Positions 35,649 through 43,353 of a DNA stretch of 64,000 nt are shown piece by piece. The DNA lies in contig CAZKAB010000001.1 of NCBI GenBank assembly GCA_964550615.1, positions 1 through 64,000 on the forward strand, given 5' to 3'. Every line of letters starts with the position of its first letter. Within the stretch, counting starts at the first letter, position 1. The notes below the pieces were generated by a model. The model did not search any database. It saw only the letters and a program-made list of their open reading frames with translations, and was not told where the DNA came from. Source of the stretch: M55B144 sp964550615 (lineage in GTDB: Bacteria > Bipolaricaulota > Bipolaricaulia > UBA7950 > UBA9294). Both the position numbers and the translations under genes were made by a program.

Positions 35649-37271
35649 CTACTTCTTGACATAGAGTTCAAGCGCGGCAGCAAGATCCAACCACCACGGG
35701 TTCTGCTCCAGATCGTCAAGTCCACCAACTCGCGTCTTTGCGACAAGGCTATCGATGCGGACCACGAGCGGGATATCGATTTGGTCCTCGATAATCTGCT
35801 GCTGCACTTGTGCTGCGGCAGCGCTTCGTTCCTCATCGGTTGCACCGAGCCGCACGGTCTGCAGCAGGTTGTCGATCTCTGGGCTGTTGTACCTGGCGTA
35901 ATTCGGATTCGGGATCGACTGACTACCCACGATCATGTCCAGCGTAACCTCGCCGATGTTGTATGCCCAACCGGTCACCGTGAAATCGAAGTCGCCCGCC
36001 TCCAGGCGCGCATTGGCAGCAGCGGCGTCGAAAACCTCTAGATTCACGTCGATGCCGACTTCCGTAAGCATCGCTTTCACGACCTGTGCGGGCAGCTGAT
36101 ATCGCGGCACGTTAAACGTGACAAGATCGAGCTTGAGCACCTGTCCATCCTTCTCGCGGAACTGCTTGCCGTTCGGCAGCACCCAACCCGCAGCATCAAG
36201 AAGCCTTCGCGACTCATTTACATCGTAGGTTAGGATGGACGAGGCGAAGTCCTTGCTGCCGGACCAGTATCCGGTAGCATTCGAAGGAAGCAAGCTATAG
36301 GCGAACTCGCCGTATCCCCCGAATGTTGCGTCAAGTATCGGTTGTCGGTCGATTGCATGATTGATTGCCTCGCGGACTTGCTTGTCCTGCATGATCGGCT
36401 TTTCCATGTTGCAGGAAACGTAGATAACCCGGAACGAGGGGTGCAAAGCCACCGTGACGTTGGAGTCCTTCTGCAGCTGCGCAAGCATGTTCTCGGGGAC
36501 CGTTCGAACAAGATCCACGTCCCCGTGCTGGAGCTCAGCAACCTCGGTGACCGCTTCAGGGATCTCTCGGAAGATGATCTCATCGGGGTATCCGGGGCCT
36601 TGGTTCGTCAGGAAACTCGGGCCGTGGTTGTAGTCGGGGTTGCGCTTGAGCACAATCCGATCTCCACGAACCCAGCTGACAAACATGTACGGGCCGGTCC
36701 CAGAAAGGGCATTGAAACCGTATTGGTCTCCATCATTGGCGCGGGCCACTGGGGACTCGATGATGTTCCATGGATCACCGAGGTATTTCAGTAACATTGG
36801 ATACGGCTTATCCAAGACGAACTGGATCGTGTATTCTCCGGTCGCAACAATCTCTTTGACCGGATCGAACTCCCATCCGTTGAACGACTTAGGGATGAAA
36901 TAATCCACAAGATACTCCCTCAGCGTCTGTGCATTGAATGGAGTTCCGTCATGAAAGTTGATGCCTTCCTTGAGCTGAAACGTCCAAGTAAGCTGGTCTT
37001 CCGACACCGACCAGGACTTCGCCAGCAGCGGCTGCACCTGGAGGTTGTTGTCATACACCACCAAGGTCTCGCAGACCATACCCAGTACCCGCAACGGCGA
37101 CGCCAGAGCGGAGGTGAAAACATCCAGTGTATCTAGCTTCTCATTAAGCGCGATGACCAACGTGCCACCGCTTTTGTCCACAGTCGACTGCTGTGCATAG
37201 ACGCCAACTATCCCAAACATGACGATGGCAAGCACAACCAGAATCCCGCTAGCAACTCTCAAGTTCCTCAT
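35649..37271 (-). CDS. ABC transporter substrate-binding protein, family 5 (peptide/dipeptide type)
   Basis: A 540-residue periplasmic binding protein. The signal peptide VLAIVMFGIVGVYAQQ has no lipobox cysteine, so the mature protein is expected to be soluble in a periplasm. GGTLVIALNEKLDTLDVF at the mature start and the long two-lobe layout are typical of SBP_bac_5. The ATG at 37271 is chosen for its AAGGAGG ribosome site. It follows the cysteine desulfurase-like gene by 74 bases and should define the substrate of the operon. The ligand cannot be read from sequence; the family binds peptides, opines, glutathione and nickel chelates. Confidence 0.92.
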   Translation of the reverse strand: MRNLRVASGILVVLAIVMFGIVGVYAQQSTVDKSGGTLVIALNEKLDTLDVFTSALASPLRVLGMVCETLVVYDNNLQVQPLLAKSWSVSEDQLTWTFQLKEGINFHDGTPFNAQTLREYLVDYFIPKSFNGWEFDPVKEIVATGEYTIQFVLDKPYPMLLKYLGDPWNIIESPVARANDGDQYGFNALSGTGPYMFVSWVRGDRIVLKRNPDYNHGPSFLTNQGPGYPDEIIFREIPEAVTEVAELQHGDVDLVRTVPENMLAQLQKDSNVTVALHPSFRVIYVSCNMEKPIMQDKQVREAINHAIDRQPILDATFGGYGEFAYSLLPSNATGYWSGSKDFASSILTYDVNESRRLLDAAGWVLPNGKQFREKDGQVLKLDLVTFNVPRYQLPAQVVKAMLTEVGIDVNLEVFDAAAANARLEAGDFDFTVTGWAYNIGEVTLDMIVGSQSIPNPNYARYNSPEIDNLLQTVRLGATDEERSAAAAQVQQQIIEDQIDIPLVVRIDSLVAKTRVGGLDDLEQNPWWLDLAAALELYVKK

Positions 37272-37345
37272 CGATATACCTCCTTCTTGCAAACTGTGTT
37301 CGTCCTCCTATGCCATAAAACCACGCGCTTCCTACATGCACGCAA

Positions 37346-38815
37346 TCACCTCCTTATTCTTGGATGGGAAGAGTCATACTGTTCATGGCGTAGCTTTGGG
37401 AAGTCCGCGCCCAGTGAGAACAATTCCTTGTTGGAACGTAAGCTGAGTCCTTCTCGCACGAATCGCCCCGTTCGGGCATCTTGGGTGTATTGCCCTTCGT
37501 AGCGGCCCCGAGAAATCCCCTCGAGAACTTCCACAAGGACATCCACTTCAGCCCGCGTGTTGTACATCCCGAAACTGACTCGGGTCAAGCCAGGCATATG
37601 CACCGGCACTCCTTTGCCCAGCTCCTGTGAGAGACGGGCTACCGTGTCGGCTGGCTCATTCAGAAGCCGCAGCACGTACGGATGCGCGCAGAAGAGGCCA
37701 TCCCTCACACCAATACCGGCCTCCCCATCAAGAATTGCGGCAACCAACTCGTGAGGAACCCCCTCGATAGAGAACGGGACTACGCCCAGCCGGTCAGCTG
37801 ATCGATCGGCTTCCGTGTCGCCATAAACTGCAATTCGCTCGATCCGAGACAGACGACCCAGCAGGTGTTGCGTCAAGCCCGCCTCATGGGCGGCGATTGG
37901 CTGAAGACCGACATCTTGGAGGCAGAGAATCGTCTTGCCTAGGGCAACAGCGCCAACAATGTTGGGTGTGCCGGCTTCTTCCCTCGCCGGAGGCGCGGAC
38001 CAAAGAATGTGGTCGCGGGTCACGAGGTCGACCTGGCCTCCCCCAACGTGGTCGGGAACACCTTCTTGGAATAAATCCGTCAACCCCACCAGCACACCGA
38101 TGCCAAAAGGCGCATACATCTTGTGTGCGGAGAACGCCAGATAGTCGATGCTTCTTTCTACCGCCACATCGTCCATCCTGATCGATCGATGCGGTGCAAG
38201 CTGCGCCGCATCCACGCACAGCTTCGCGCCGACCGAGTGGGCCATCTCAGCGATGTCATGGATCGGATTGACAACCCCCGTGACGTTCGACGCCCCCGTG
38301 ACCGCGACCAACCGCACCGCATTGGCGTGACGATTCAACAGGTGCGCAAGATGACCGAGATCTAGCACCCCGCGCTCGTCTACTTCGACGCACTTCACCT
38401 GCGCTACGGCTCGCCACGGCAAGTCGTTGGAGTGGTGTTCCATCGCCGTTGAGATGACGATGTCGCCGGAACGAAACGGGATCCGTCGTGCAAGCTGGTT
38501 AATGACCTCCGTCGCATTCTTGCCGAATATCACTGTATGACGCTTCGGATCCGCCCCGACAAATCGGTAGACGAGTTCACGAACCTCTTCGAGCGTCTTC
38601 GTCGATAGGCGGCTCTTGATGCCGGCACCGCGTCCCACGCTGGCGTACCACTGCATGAACTCATTCAACTTGTCAAGGACCGGCTTAAGCGCTGGTGTGG
38701 TCGACGCATTGTCGAAGTTGATACAGGGAGAGTGGGTTCCATCAAACAGAGGCACCAACGTTTCCACGCCGACGATCTGGTCCCGGATCGTGGAGATTGT
38801 CAGTCGTTCGCTCAA
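37346..38815 (-). CDS. Cysteine desulfurase-like class V aminotransferase-fold PLP enzyme
   Basis: A PLP enzyme of about 489 residues. The PLP lysine is in LAFSAHKMYAPFGIG, and the aspartate/glutamine segment is CVDAAQLAPH. RDGLFCAHP near residue 385 places a cysteine where cysteine desulfurases keep the persulfide-forming residue. The C-terminal about 60 residues are an extra tail. The open frame runs upstream to 39259, but that part overlaps the ATC hydrolase gene out of phase. A TTG at 38815 with GGGAGGAG just before it is the best start (in-frame ATG 38899 is an alternative). The related isopenicillin N epimerase shares the fold, so desulfuration is likely but not proven. Confidence 0.82.
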   Translation of the reverse strand: MSERLTISTIRDQIVGVETLVPLFDGTHSPCINFDNASTTPALKPVLDKLNEFMQWYASVGRGAGIKSRLSTKTLEEVRELVYRFVGADPKRHTVIFGKNATEVINQLARRIPFRSGDIVISTAMEHHSNDLPWRAVAQVKCVEVDERGVLDLGHLAHLLNRHANAVRLVAVTGASNVTGVVNPIHDIAEMAHSVGAKLCVDAAQLAPHRSIRMDDVAVERSIDYLAFSAHKMYAPFGIGVLVGLTDLFQEGVPDHVGGGQVDLVTRDHILWSAPPAREEAGTPNIVGAVALGKTILCLQDVGLQPIAAHEAGLTQHLLGRLSRIERIAVYGDTEADRSADRLGVVPFSIEGVPHELVAAILDGEAGIGVRDGLFCAHPYVLRLLNEPADTVARLSQELGKGVPVHMPGLTRVSFGMYNTRAEVDVLVEVLEGISRGRYEGQYTQDARTGRFVREGLSLRSNKELFSLGADFPKLRHEQYDSSHPRIRR

Positions 38816-38885
38816 CGCTCCTCCCTTCGGCCTGCCGGTCGGCTGGTCGTTTTGGCGCCCATCACTCGCGTACGCCTCCGTCCCT

Positions 38886-39473
38886 TCACCCAGCACCATC
38901 CTGTCCACCGCATTGGTCCACCCAGGACCAGTCCTTGTCCGTCGAGACAAAGGCGTCTCGTTCCTCGGCGGTTGTCTCTTCGAGGCAGAACTCGCAGTAC
39001 GGATCCCCGTCCGGCAGTGCCTTGACGTGCGCCAGCTTGTAGTCCGGGTTGTAGGCCATGTATTTCGCCGGATCGACATAGCAGTAGAGCCGACCGAGCC
39101 GCTCCTCGCCATAGGTCTTCCAGACCTTGGCCATGACGCACCCGTACGCCCGCAGTCGTTTTTCGTTCCCCACTTCCATAACCTCGCTCCGCTCGTGCAT
39201 GCCGACCAACGGAAGACTCCGACTCCTATCGATCCCGTAGTTGTCAGGCGTGGCCGCAAGCCCGGCCTCTTGCACGGCAGCCCTCACCTCACGGCCGATC
39301 CAGGTGCCATAAAGCTTGATCGCTTTCAGAATCAACCGGCGCCCCTCATCTTCCCCAAGGGTATCAACGAGCGCTCTGGCATAAGCAAGGTGAAGCAGGC
39401 CCAGGCGACGGCTGACGAGTTCCACCTCATGAGCGGCATCTTCCCGAGACATAACCTCTCTTTCCTGGCTCAT
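38886..39473 (-). CDS. L-2-amino-thiazoline-4-carboxylate (ATC) hydrolase family protein
   Basis: A 195-residue cytoplasmic protein resembling the ATC hydrolase family (Pfam ATC_hydrolase), named for a Pseudomonas enzyme that opens the ring of 2-aminothiazoline-4-carboxylate on the way to cysteine. Similarity is judged from length, the helical N-terminal half, the YGCVMAKVWKTYGEE region and the conserved C-terminal DPYCEFCLEE cysteines. The start at 39473 overlaps the 2Fe-2S gene stop (ATGA). Many family members have unknown substrates. Next to a cysteine desulfurase-like enzyme, a sulfur ring-opening role is attractive but inferred. Confidence 0.65.
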   Translation of the reverse strand: MSQEREVMSREDAAHEVELVSRRLGLLHLAYARALVDTLGEDEGRRLILKAIKLYGTWIGREVRAAVQEAGLAATPDNYGIDRSRSLPLVGMHERSEVMEVGNEKRLRAYGCVMAKVWKTYGEERLGRLYCYVDPAKYMAYNPDYKLAHVKALPDGDPYCEFCLEETTAEERDAFVSTDKDWSWVDQCGGQDGAG

Positions 39474-39757
39474 CTCTCCCCCCACTCCTCGTCAAACGGG
39501 TCAATCTCCATGCCATCTTGGATGAGTGTTTCACACGCCAGGCGTCGCTTTCCGTTGATCTTCATCGCACATCCTCCACACACCCCCCGACGGCACGAAC
39601 TCCGGTAGGCGATGGTCGAATCCAGGTGTTCGCAAACATACTCCAGCGCGTTCAGAACGCTCATCCCCTCCGCCTCCGGCACCAAGTACTCCCCGAGATG
39701 CCTCCTTCCGTCGTCGCTCCACGTGCGAATCCTTATGGTGATCTGCATATCACTCAT
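39470..39757 (-). CDS. Free-standing 2Fe-2S protein, FrdB/SdhB N-terminal domain only
   Basis: A 95-residue protein matching only the plant-type ferredoxin domain of succinate dehydrogenase/fumarate reductase iron-sulfur subunits. Cluster ligands are in SSCRRGVCGGCAM and RRLAC (C-x4-C-x2-C...C). The C-terminal half that would carry [4Fe-4S] and [3Fe-4S] clusters is absent, and no remnant follows: the next gene begins at the stop codon. It overlaps the flavoprotein gene by four bases, so the two probably form a complex that passes electrons to or from a soluble partner, not quinone. Confidence 0.88.
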   Translation of the reverse strand: MSDMQITIRIRTWSDDGRRHLGEYLVPEAEGMSVLNALEYVCEHLDSTIAYRSSCRRGVCGGCAMKINGKRRLACETLIQDGMEIDPFDEEWGER

Positions 39758-41508
39758 TCCTTTTCATCCTCCCACAGAGCTCCAGTCCTTGCTGCACGCA
39801 GGATCGATTCCTCGTATGGAATGCGTTCCTTGTGTAGGGGACGATCCGAGACCACGGGGAACCGGACGAGCACTGGATGACCATCGTCTTCTCGAACCAG
39901 GAGGTGCTTTCTCCAGGCGCAGTTGTCCACAAATGGCCGATCCTCTCGGACGTGCACGCCACGGCTCTCGTTCCGCTCAAGCGCAGCCAGAGCTGACAGA
40001 CAAACGCACTGGATCATGTTACGCAGCTCGATAGTCTCTCCCCACTCCCGGTTACAAGCGCGGCGCGTCGCAGTTAGTCTGACTCGATCGAGCGCACTCT
40101 CGATCTCCTTGAGTTCGGTCAATGCTTCGCTCAGATCTCCTCCAGTCCTCAGGACGCCAACCTTGTCGTAGGCGATGCCCCGTAGCCTCCTCCGCAGCTC
40201 GTAAACCGAGGGCCCCGTGCTGCGGGCAAGAAGGTCCTCCTGCGCTTCCCTGATGGCCTGCATCTGCTTGCCATCGAGCGGGAAGATCTCAAGCGTCGCC
40301 GCACTGGCAGCGGCCTCGCGCCCGGCGATCTCCCCCTCGACGACCATCTCCGTCGTAGCCGCTGCGACCCGATTCGCTCCGAACAGGCCGCCGCTACATT
40401 CTCCCGCCGCGTAGAGGCCGGGGATTGAGGTCTCGCATCGTGCGTTGATCCGAATTCCTCCCTCGAAGTATTCCGCCGCCGGTCCGACCTCCACAGCCTC
40501 TCCGGCATGCATCCTTTCCATGAGCTCGGAGAAGTCGTCCCCTTGGAAGCGCCAGCCCGGGTGCGTGTTTTCTAAAGCATCGAAGAGGTTTTTCGGCATG
40601 TGATGCATCGAAAAGAACACTCCGCCGAGCGGGCCGCCACGTCCGTTCTTCACCTCGCGCATCGACGCCTTGGAGCATAGAAGCTTGTTCCACTCGGTCG
40701 TTGCAGCAAGTTTCGCCACCTCAGGCGCTTCCCACGACATGAACGCATCCCCGCGTGCGTTGAGGAGCATCCCAGGAAGAATGTAGAACCACAGACTCCC
40801 GCTATGCCGAGGCGGTGCAAGGAGGATGTTCGGCGCAAAGGTGACCATCTCCATGTCAACGAGCTCCGCACCCGCGCGGTAGGCCATCCCTTGGCCATCA
40901 CCAGTGAGCTCGTCCGCCCCTGCGTTAAATCGATACGCTTGGTGCCACCCGCCGGTTGCCAAGACGATAGCCTTGGCGCGAAACACGATGAGTGCGCCGG
41001 AGCCAAAATCAACGCCAACCGCCCCGACGACGCGCCCCTCGTTCACCAGGAGGTCGATGATCGTCACACCATCCACTTGAGCGAGCGATCGCTCCCGTTC
41101 GTCTACCCCACGACGCAATGCGGCGCAGATCGACATCCCGGTCGTAAGCAAAGCGCGCTCTTCCGTTCCTCGAACCGTCATACCCCAGGCGAGGAGCTCC
41201 TCCACTCGAGCACCAGCGTTCTCAACATATGTAGCGACAAGGTTCTCATCGTTCAGATGGAAACCCTCGATCACGATATCCCGAGCCCACGCCGCAGGAT
41301 CATCCTGCGGAAGATCTGCATAGCCAAGTCGTGCGAGGCTGCCGCCATCGGCCATGATGTCCGCTCCAGCAAGGATCGTCGCACCACTTCGACCCAGTGG
41401 GCCCTTACTTACGATGGTAGTGCTTGCCGTCTCCGATGCGGCAATCGCAGCACGTAGCCCGGCTCCGCCACTGCCAATGACTAGTACGTCAGTCTGATAT
41501 TCCTGCAA
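39754..41508 (-). CDS. FrdA/SdhA-like FAD oxidoreductase
   Basis: A 584-residue flavoprotein of the succinate dehydrogenase/fumarate reductase/aspartate oxidase family. The FAD site VLVIGSGGAGLRAAIAA is at the N-terminus, and GLYAAGECSGGLFGANR sits near residue 385. The position normally holding the covalent-FAD histidine reads GRSGATILAGAD, so flavin is likely non-covalent. The C-terminal helical domain is present (RACNREWGETIELRNM). No membrane anchor genes lie nearby. With its 2Fe-2S partner it probably oxidises or reduces a C-C or C-N bond of the operon's substrate; true fumarate reductase activity is unproven. Confidence 0.87.
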   Translation of the reverse strand: MQEYQTDVLVIGSGGAGLRAAIAASETASTTIVSKGPLGRSGATILAGADIMADGGSLARLGYADLPQDDPAAWARDIVIEGFHLNDENLVATYVENAGARVEELLAWGMTVRGTEERALLTTGMSICAALRRGVDERERSLAQVDGVTIIDLLVNEGRVVGAVGVDFGSGALIVFRAKAIVLATGGWHQAYRFNAGADELTGDGQGMAYRAGAELVDMEMVTFAPNILLAPPRHSGSLWFYILPGMLLNARGDAFMSWEAPEVAKLAATTEWNKLLCSKASMREVKNGRGGPLGGVFFSMHHMPKNLFDALENTHPGWRFQGDDFSELMERMHAGEAVEVGPAAEYFEGGIRINARCETSIPGLYAAGECSGGLFGANRVAAATTEMVVEGEIAGREAAASAATLEIFPLDGKQMQAIREAQEDLLARSTGPSVYELRRRLRGIAYDKVGVLRTGGDLSEALTELKEIESALDRVRLTATRRACNREWGETIELRNMIQCVCLSALAALERNESRGVHVREDRPFVDNCAWRKHLLVREDDGHPVLVRFPVVSDRPLHKERIPYEESILRAARTGALWEDEKE

Positions 41509-41548
41509 CGGTCCTCCTTGTCACACACCTGAATGGCGAGTAGCAGCA

Positions 41549-42247
41549 CTAGCCAAGCTCTACCTGACGTCCTGCTCCCGGCTGTAGGATCTGCCTAAGT
41601 ACCCGTTCTTTGGACCCCAAAATGTGTTTCTCGAGCAACCTCCTTGCCTTTTCGCCGTCTCGTTCGACCAGCGCTTGAACGATCCGTTTACTGTCCTGCT
41701 GCTCTTTGCTAAGTCCATGGACGCTCATCAACGGGTCGCGCATGCGTAACCGCGTACCGTCACGCAACAAGCGGGCAATGAAGCTGGCAAGTCTGGTATT
41801 TCCTGACAGTTCTGCAATATGTAAGTGAAATGCATCGTGGAAGTGAAGGTATTCCTCAGGGGAGAGTTCCTCCTGGCTTAGTTTCTTCGCCCAAGCTCTG
41901 TCAGATTCCTGGACATCTTCCAACTCCGCTTCGGTCGCCCTCTGGGCAGCAACAGCCGCCGCTTCTCCCTCAAGGACGACACGCAAGTCAAAGATCTCAT
42001 GTATATCTTGGATGCTGATCGGGGTAACCCGATAACCTATCCGCGGCAAGACCTCCACCAATCCATCCTGGCTGAGGAGAGCTAGTGCCTCGCGAACAGG
42101 GGTCTTGCTGACGTTGTACTCCTCAGCTAATCGGGCTTCTACAATGATTTCGGAGGACGAGATCTGCCAGGTAATGATCTTGTTGCGAATCGAACGATAG
42201 AGCTGATCTGATAGAGAAAGGCGCCCTTTCCCCTCGTTGTTGCGCAC
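41549..42247 (-). CDS. GntR-family regulator with FCD ligand domain
   Basis: A 232-residue transcription factor. The winged-helix domain (about 8-75) shows EARLAEEYNVSKTPVREALALLSQDGLVEVLPRIGYRV, given here in shortened form: key residues SKTPVREAL. The C-terminal all-helical FCD domain has the metal-type DLRVVLEGEAA, HDAFHLHIAEL and KRIVQALVERD. The open frame continues upstream to 42400 but contains no ATG; a GTG at 42247 with GGGAG upstream is favoured (TTG 42271 is possible). It is the first gene of the catabolic operon and likely regulates it in response to an organic acid or the pathway substrate. Confidence 0.88.
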   Translation of the reverse strand: MRNNEGKGRLSLSDQLYRSIRNKIITWQISSSEIIVEARLAEEYNVSKTPVREALALLSQDGLVEVLPRIGYRVTPISIQDIHEIFDLRVVLEGEAAAVAAQRATEAELEDVQESDRAWAKKLSQEELSPEEYLHFHDAFHLHIAELSGNTRLASFIARLLRDGTRLRMRDPLMSVHGLSKEQQDSKRIVQALVERDGEKARRLLEKHILGSKERVLRQILQPGAGRQVELG

Positions 42248-42306
42248 TGTTCTCCCGCCAAATGAACTCAAATCATCACCCTGTCTTTGTCGACGAGATA
42301 TACTTC

Positions 42307-42325
42307 GCAATATGGTTGGCAATAT
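42307..42325. repeat. Direct repeat GCAATAT, possible GntR operator
   Basis: GCAATAT occurs at 42307-42313 and again at 42319-42325, a 12-base period, overlapping and just downstream of the -10 of the GntR-operon promoter. A regulator binding here would block transcription start. The arrangement is a direct, not inverted, repeat, which is unusual for FCD regulators. Confidence 0.4.
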
Positions 42326-42351
42326 ATAACATCTTGCTGCCTGTCTGTCAA
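42323..42351 (-). promoter_or_regulatory. Strong putative promoter of the GntR-led catabolic operon
   Basis: Minus-strand consensus TTGACA (42346-42351), 17-base spacer and TATATA (42323-42328). The leader to GTG 42247 would be about 70 bases. It is divergent from the GNAT promoter at 42377-42405, with the two -35 boxes 25 bases apart, so one bound regulator could affect both. Confidence 0.7.
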
Positions 42352-42376
42352 GCGACGGAGGTATCACATCAATCAC

Positions 42377-42405
42377 TTGACATGACTGCCTGTTACCCAT
42401 TTAAT
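42377..42405 (+). promoter_or_regulatory. Putative promoter of the GNAT acetyltransferase gene
   Basis: TTGACA (42377-42382), 17-base spacer, TTTAAT (42400-42405), 34 bases upstream of the ATG at 42440. Confidence 0.65.
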
Positions 42406-42439
42406 GAGACGAGCAATATCAAGAGAGGGCTGATCGAGC

Positions 42440-42919
42440 ATGAATGACATACCGTACAAAGTAAGGGCAATGACAGGAGATGACGCATCCCAGGTTGTCG
42501 AGCTGTCGCAGTTGTTCGAACCGGTTTCCACGACTCTGTGGCGCGGACTTGATGCCTCCGAAGGGATCGCGTGGATCCATGAACGCTTGGCATTGCCCAA
42601 CTGGGCCGGTTTCGTCGCGGAAGTGAGCGGCGAAATGATAGGATTCGCCCTGTGCAAAGACATGAACGATGACAGACGCGGCTTCGTTTTCCCGCAAGCA
42701 AATGAGACGGTGCATCTCATCTACCTGGCGGTCGACGAAGCGTTTCGTGGTCAGGGAATCGCGCGCGCACTACTCACCGCGTGCGAGGAGTTGGCGCGTA
42801 CTTGGGGCCGAAGCGGTCTGCTACTGGACATTACCGATGACAACCCGGCACTGCGCATGTACGAGCGATTCGGCTTCGAACAATTGGGGTCGCTGCTGTT
42901 TCTGCGTAAGGTGATCTAG
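42440..42919 (+). CDS. GNAT-family N-acetyltransferase
   Basis: A 159-residue acetyltransferase. The acetyl-CoA motif A is in AVDEAFRGQGIARALLTACEE near residue 97, followed by a LLLDITDDNPALRMYERFGFEQ segment typical of RimI-like proteins. It starts behind its own promoter, divergent from the GntR operon, and ends two bases from the convergent lipoprotein gene. The substrate is unknown. Confidence 0.88.
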   Translation: MNDIPYKVRAMTGDDASQVVELSQLFEPVSTTLWRGLDASEGIAWIHERLALPNWAGFVAEVSGEMIGFALCKDMNDDRRGFVFPQANETVHLIYLAVDEAFRGQGIARALLTACEELARTWGRSGLLLDITDDNPALRMYERFGFEQLGSLLFLRKVI

Positions 42920-42921
42920 AT

Positions 42922-43302
42922 TCAGCCGGTGTTGGGCACCGTAATCTCGTGCGAGACCGGATCGGACATCTTCCCGGCCGCATCGATAACGACCAATTCG
43001 ACGGAGTACGTTCCTTCAAACGGGTATGATACTGTGAGTGTCGGAACATGCACCGTCTTTGTTGTATCCAATGGGGCGATCGTCACATCCTCACCGAAGC
43101 TCCACATGTAGGTTTTTATCTCGTCTCCGTCAGGGTCGCTCGATCCCGCCGCATCGAGAACAACGACCAACGGATTCGAGTCGGTGTTGTAATCGACTTC
43201 AAACGCCGCAGTCGGGGGGGTATTGGGAAAGAGGAAGCAGCCGCCGATCCCGACAACCGCGACAAGCAAGAGTAAGGCCAGAACCACACGTCTTTTGTTC
43301 AT
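42922..43302 (-). CDS. PKD-domain lipoprotein
   Basis: A 126-residue secreted lipoprotein. The lipobox VGIGGC places the lipidated cysteine at residue 22. A single PKD domain (about 30-125) has PPTAAFEVDY, a DAAGSSDPDGDEI calcium-type loop and YMWSFGE near the WDFGDG consensus position. It may be a surface or periplasmic adhesion or scaffold protein. A PKD domain also ends the large protein at 28082-30988, suggesting shared envelope biology. It is followed by the molybdenum-hydroxylase cluster on the same strand after 51 bases in the other direction of reading. Confidence 0.85.
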   Translation of the reverse strand: MNKRRVVLALLLLVAVVGIGGCFLFPNTPPTAAFEVDYNTDSNPLVVVLDAAGSSDPDGDEIKTYMWSFGEDVTIAPLDTTKTVHVPTLTVSYPFEGTYSVELVVIDAAGKMSDPVSHEITVPNTG

Positions 43303-43353
43303 AGTGCACCTCCATGTCTTACCATAGCAGAAACACGTCGGGCTGCGCCAATA

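Noticed and set aside
32555..38815. Reading the operon as a penicillin biosynthesis relic
   Set aside because: C45 and class V aminotransferase folds appear in that pathway, but no ACV synthetase or isopenicillin N synthase is present, and both families are much broader.
38616..39608. 330-codon plus-strand open frame
   Set aside because: It is antisense to the desulfurase-like, ATC hydrolase and 2Fe-2S genes, has no ribosome site and shows no recognisable motif; the minus-strand genes explain the region.
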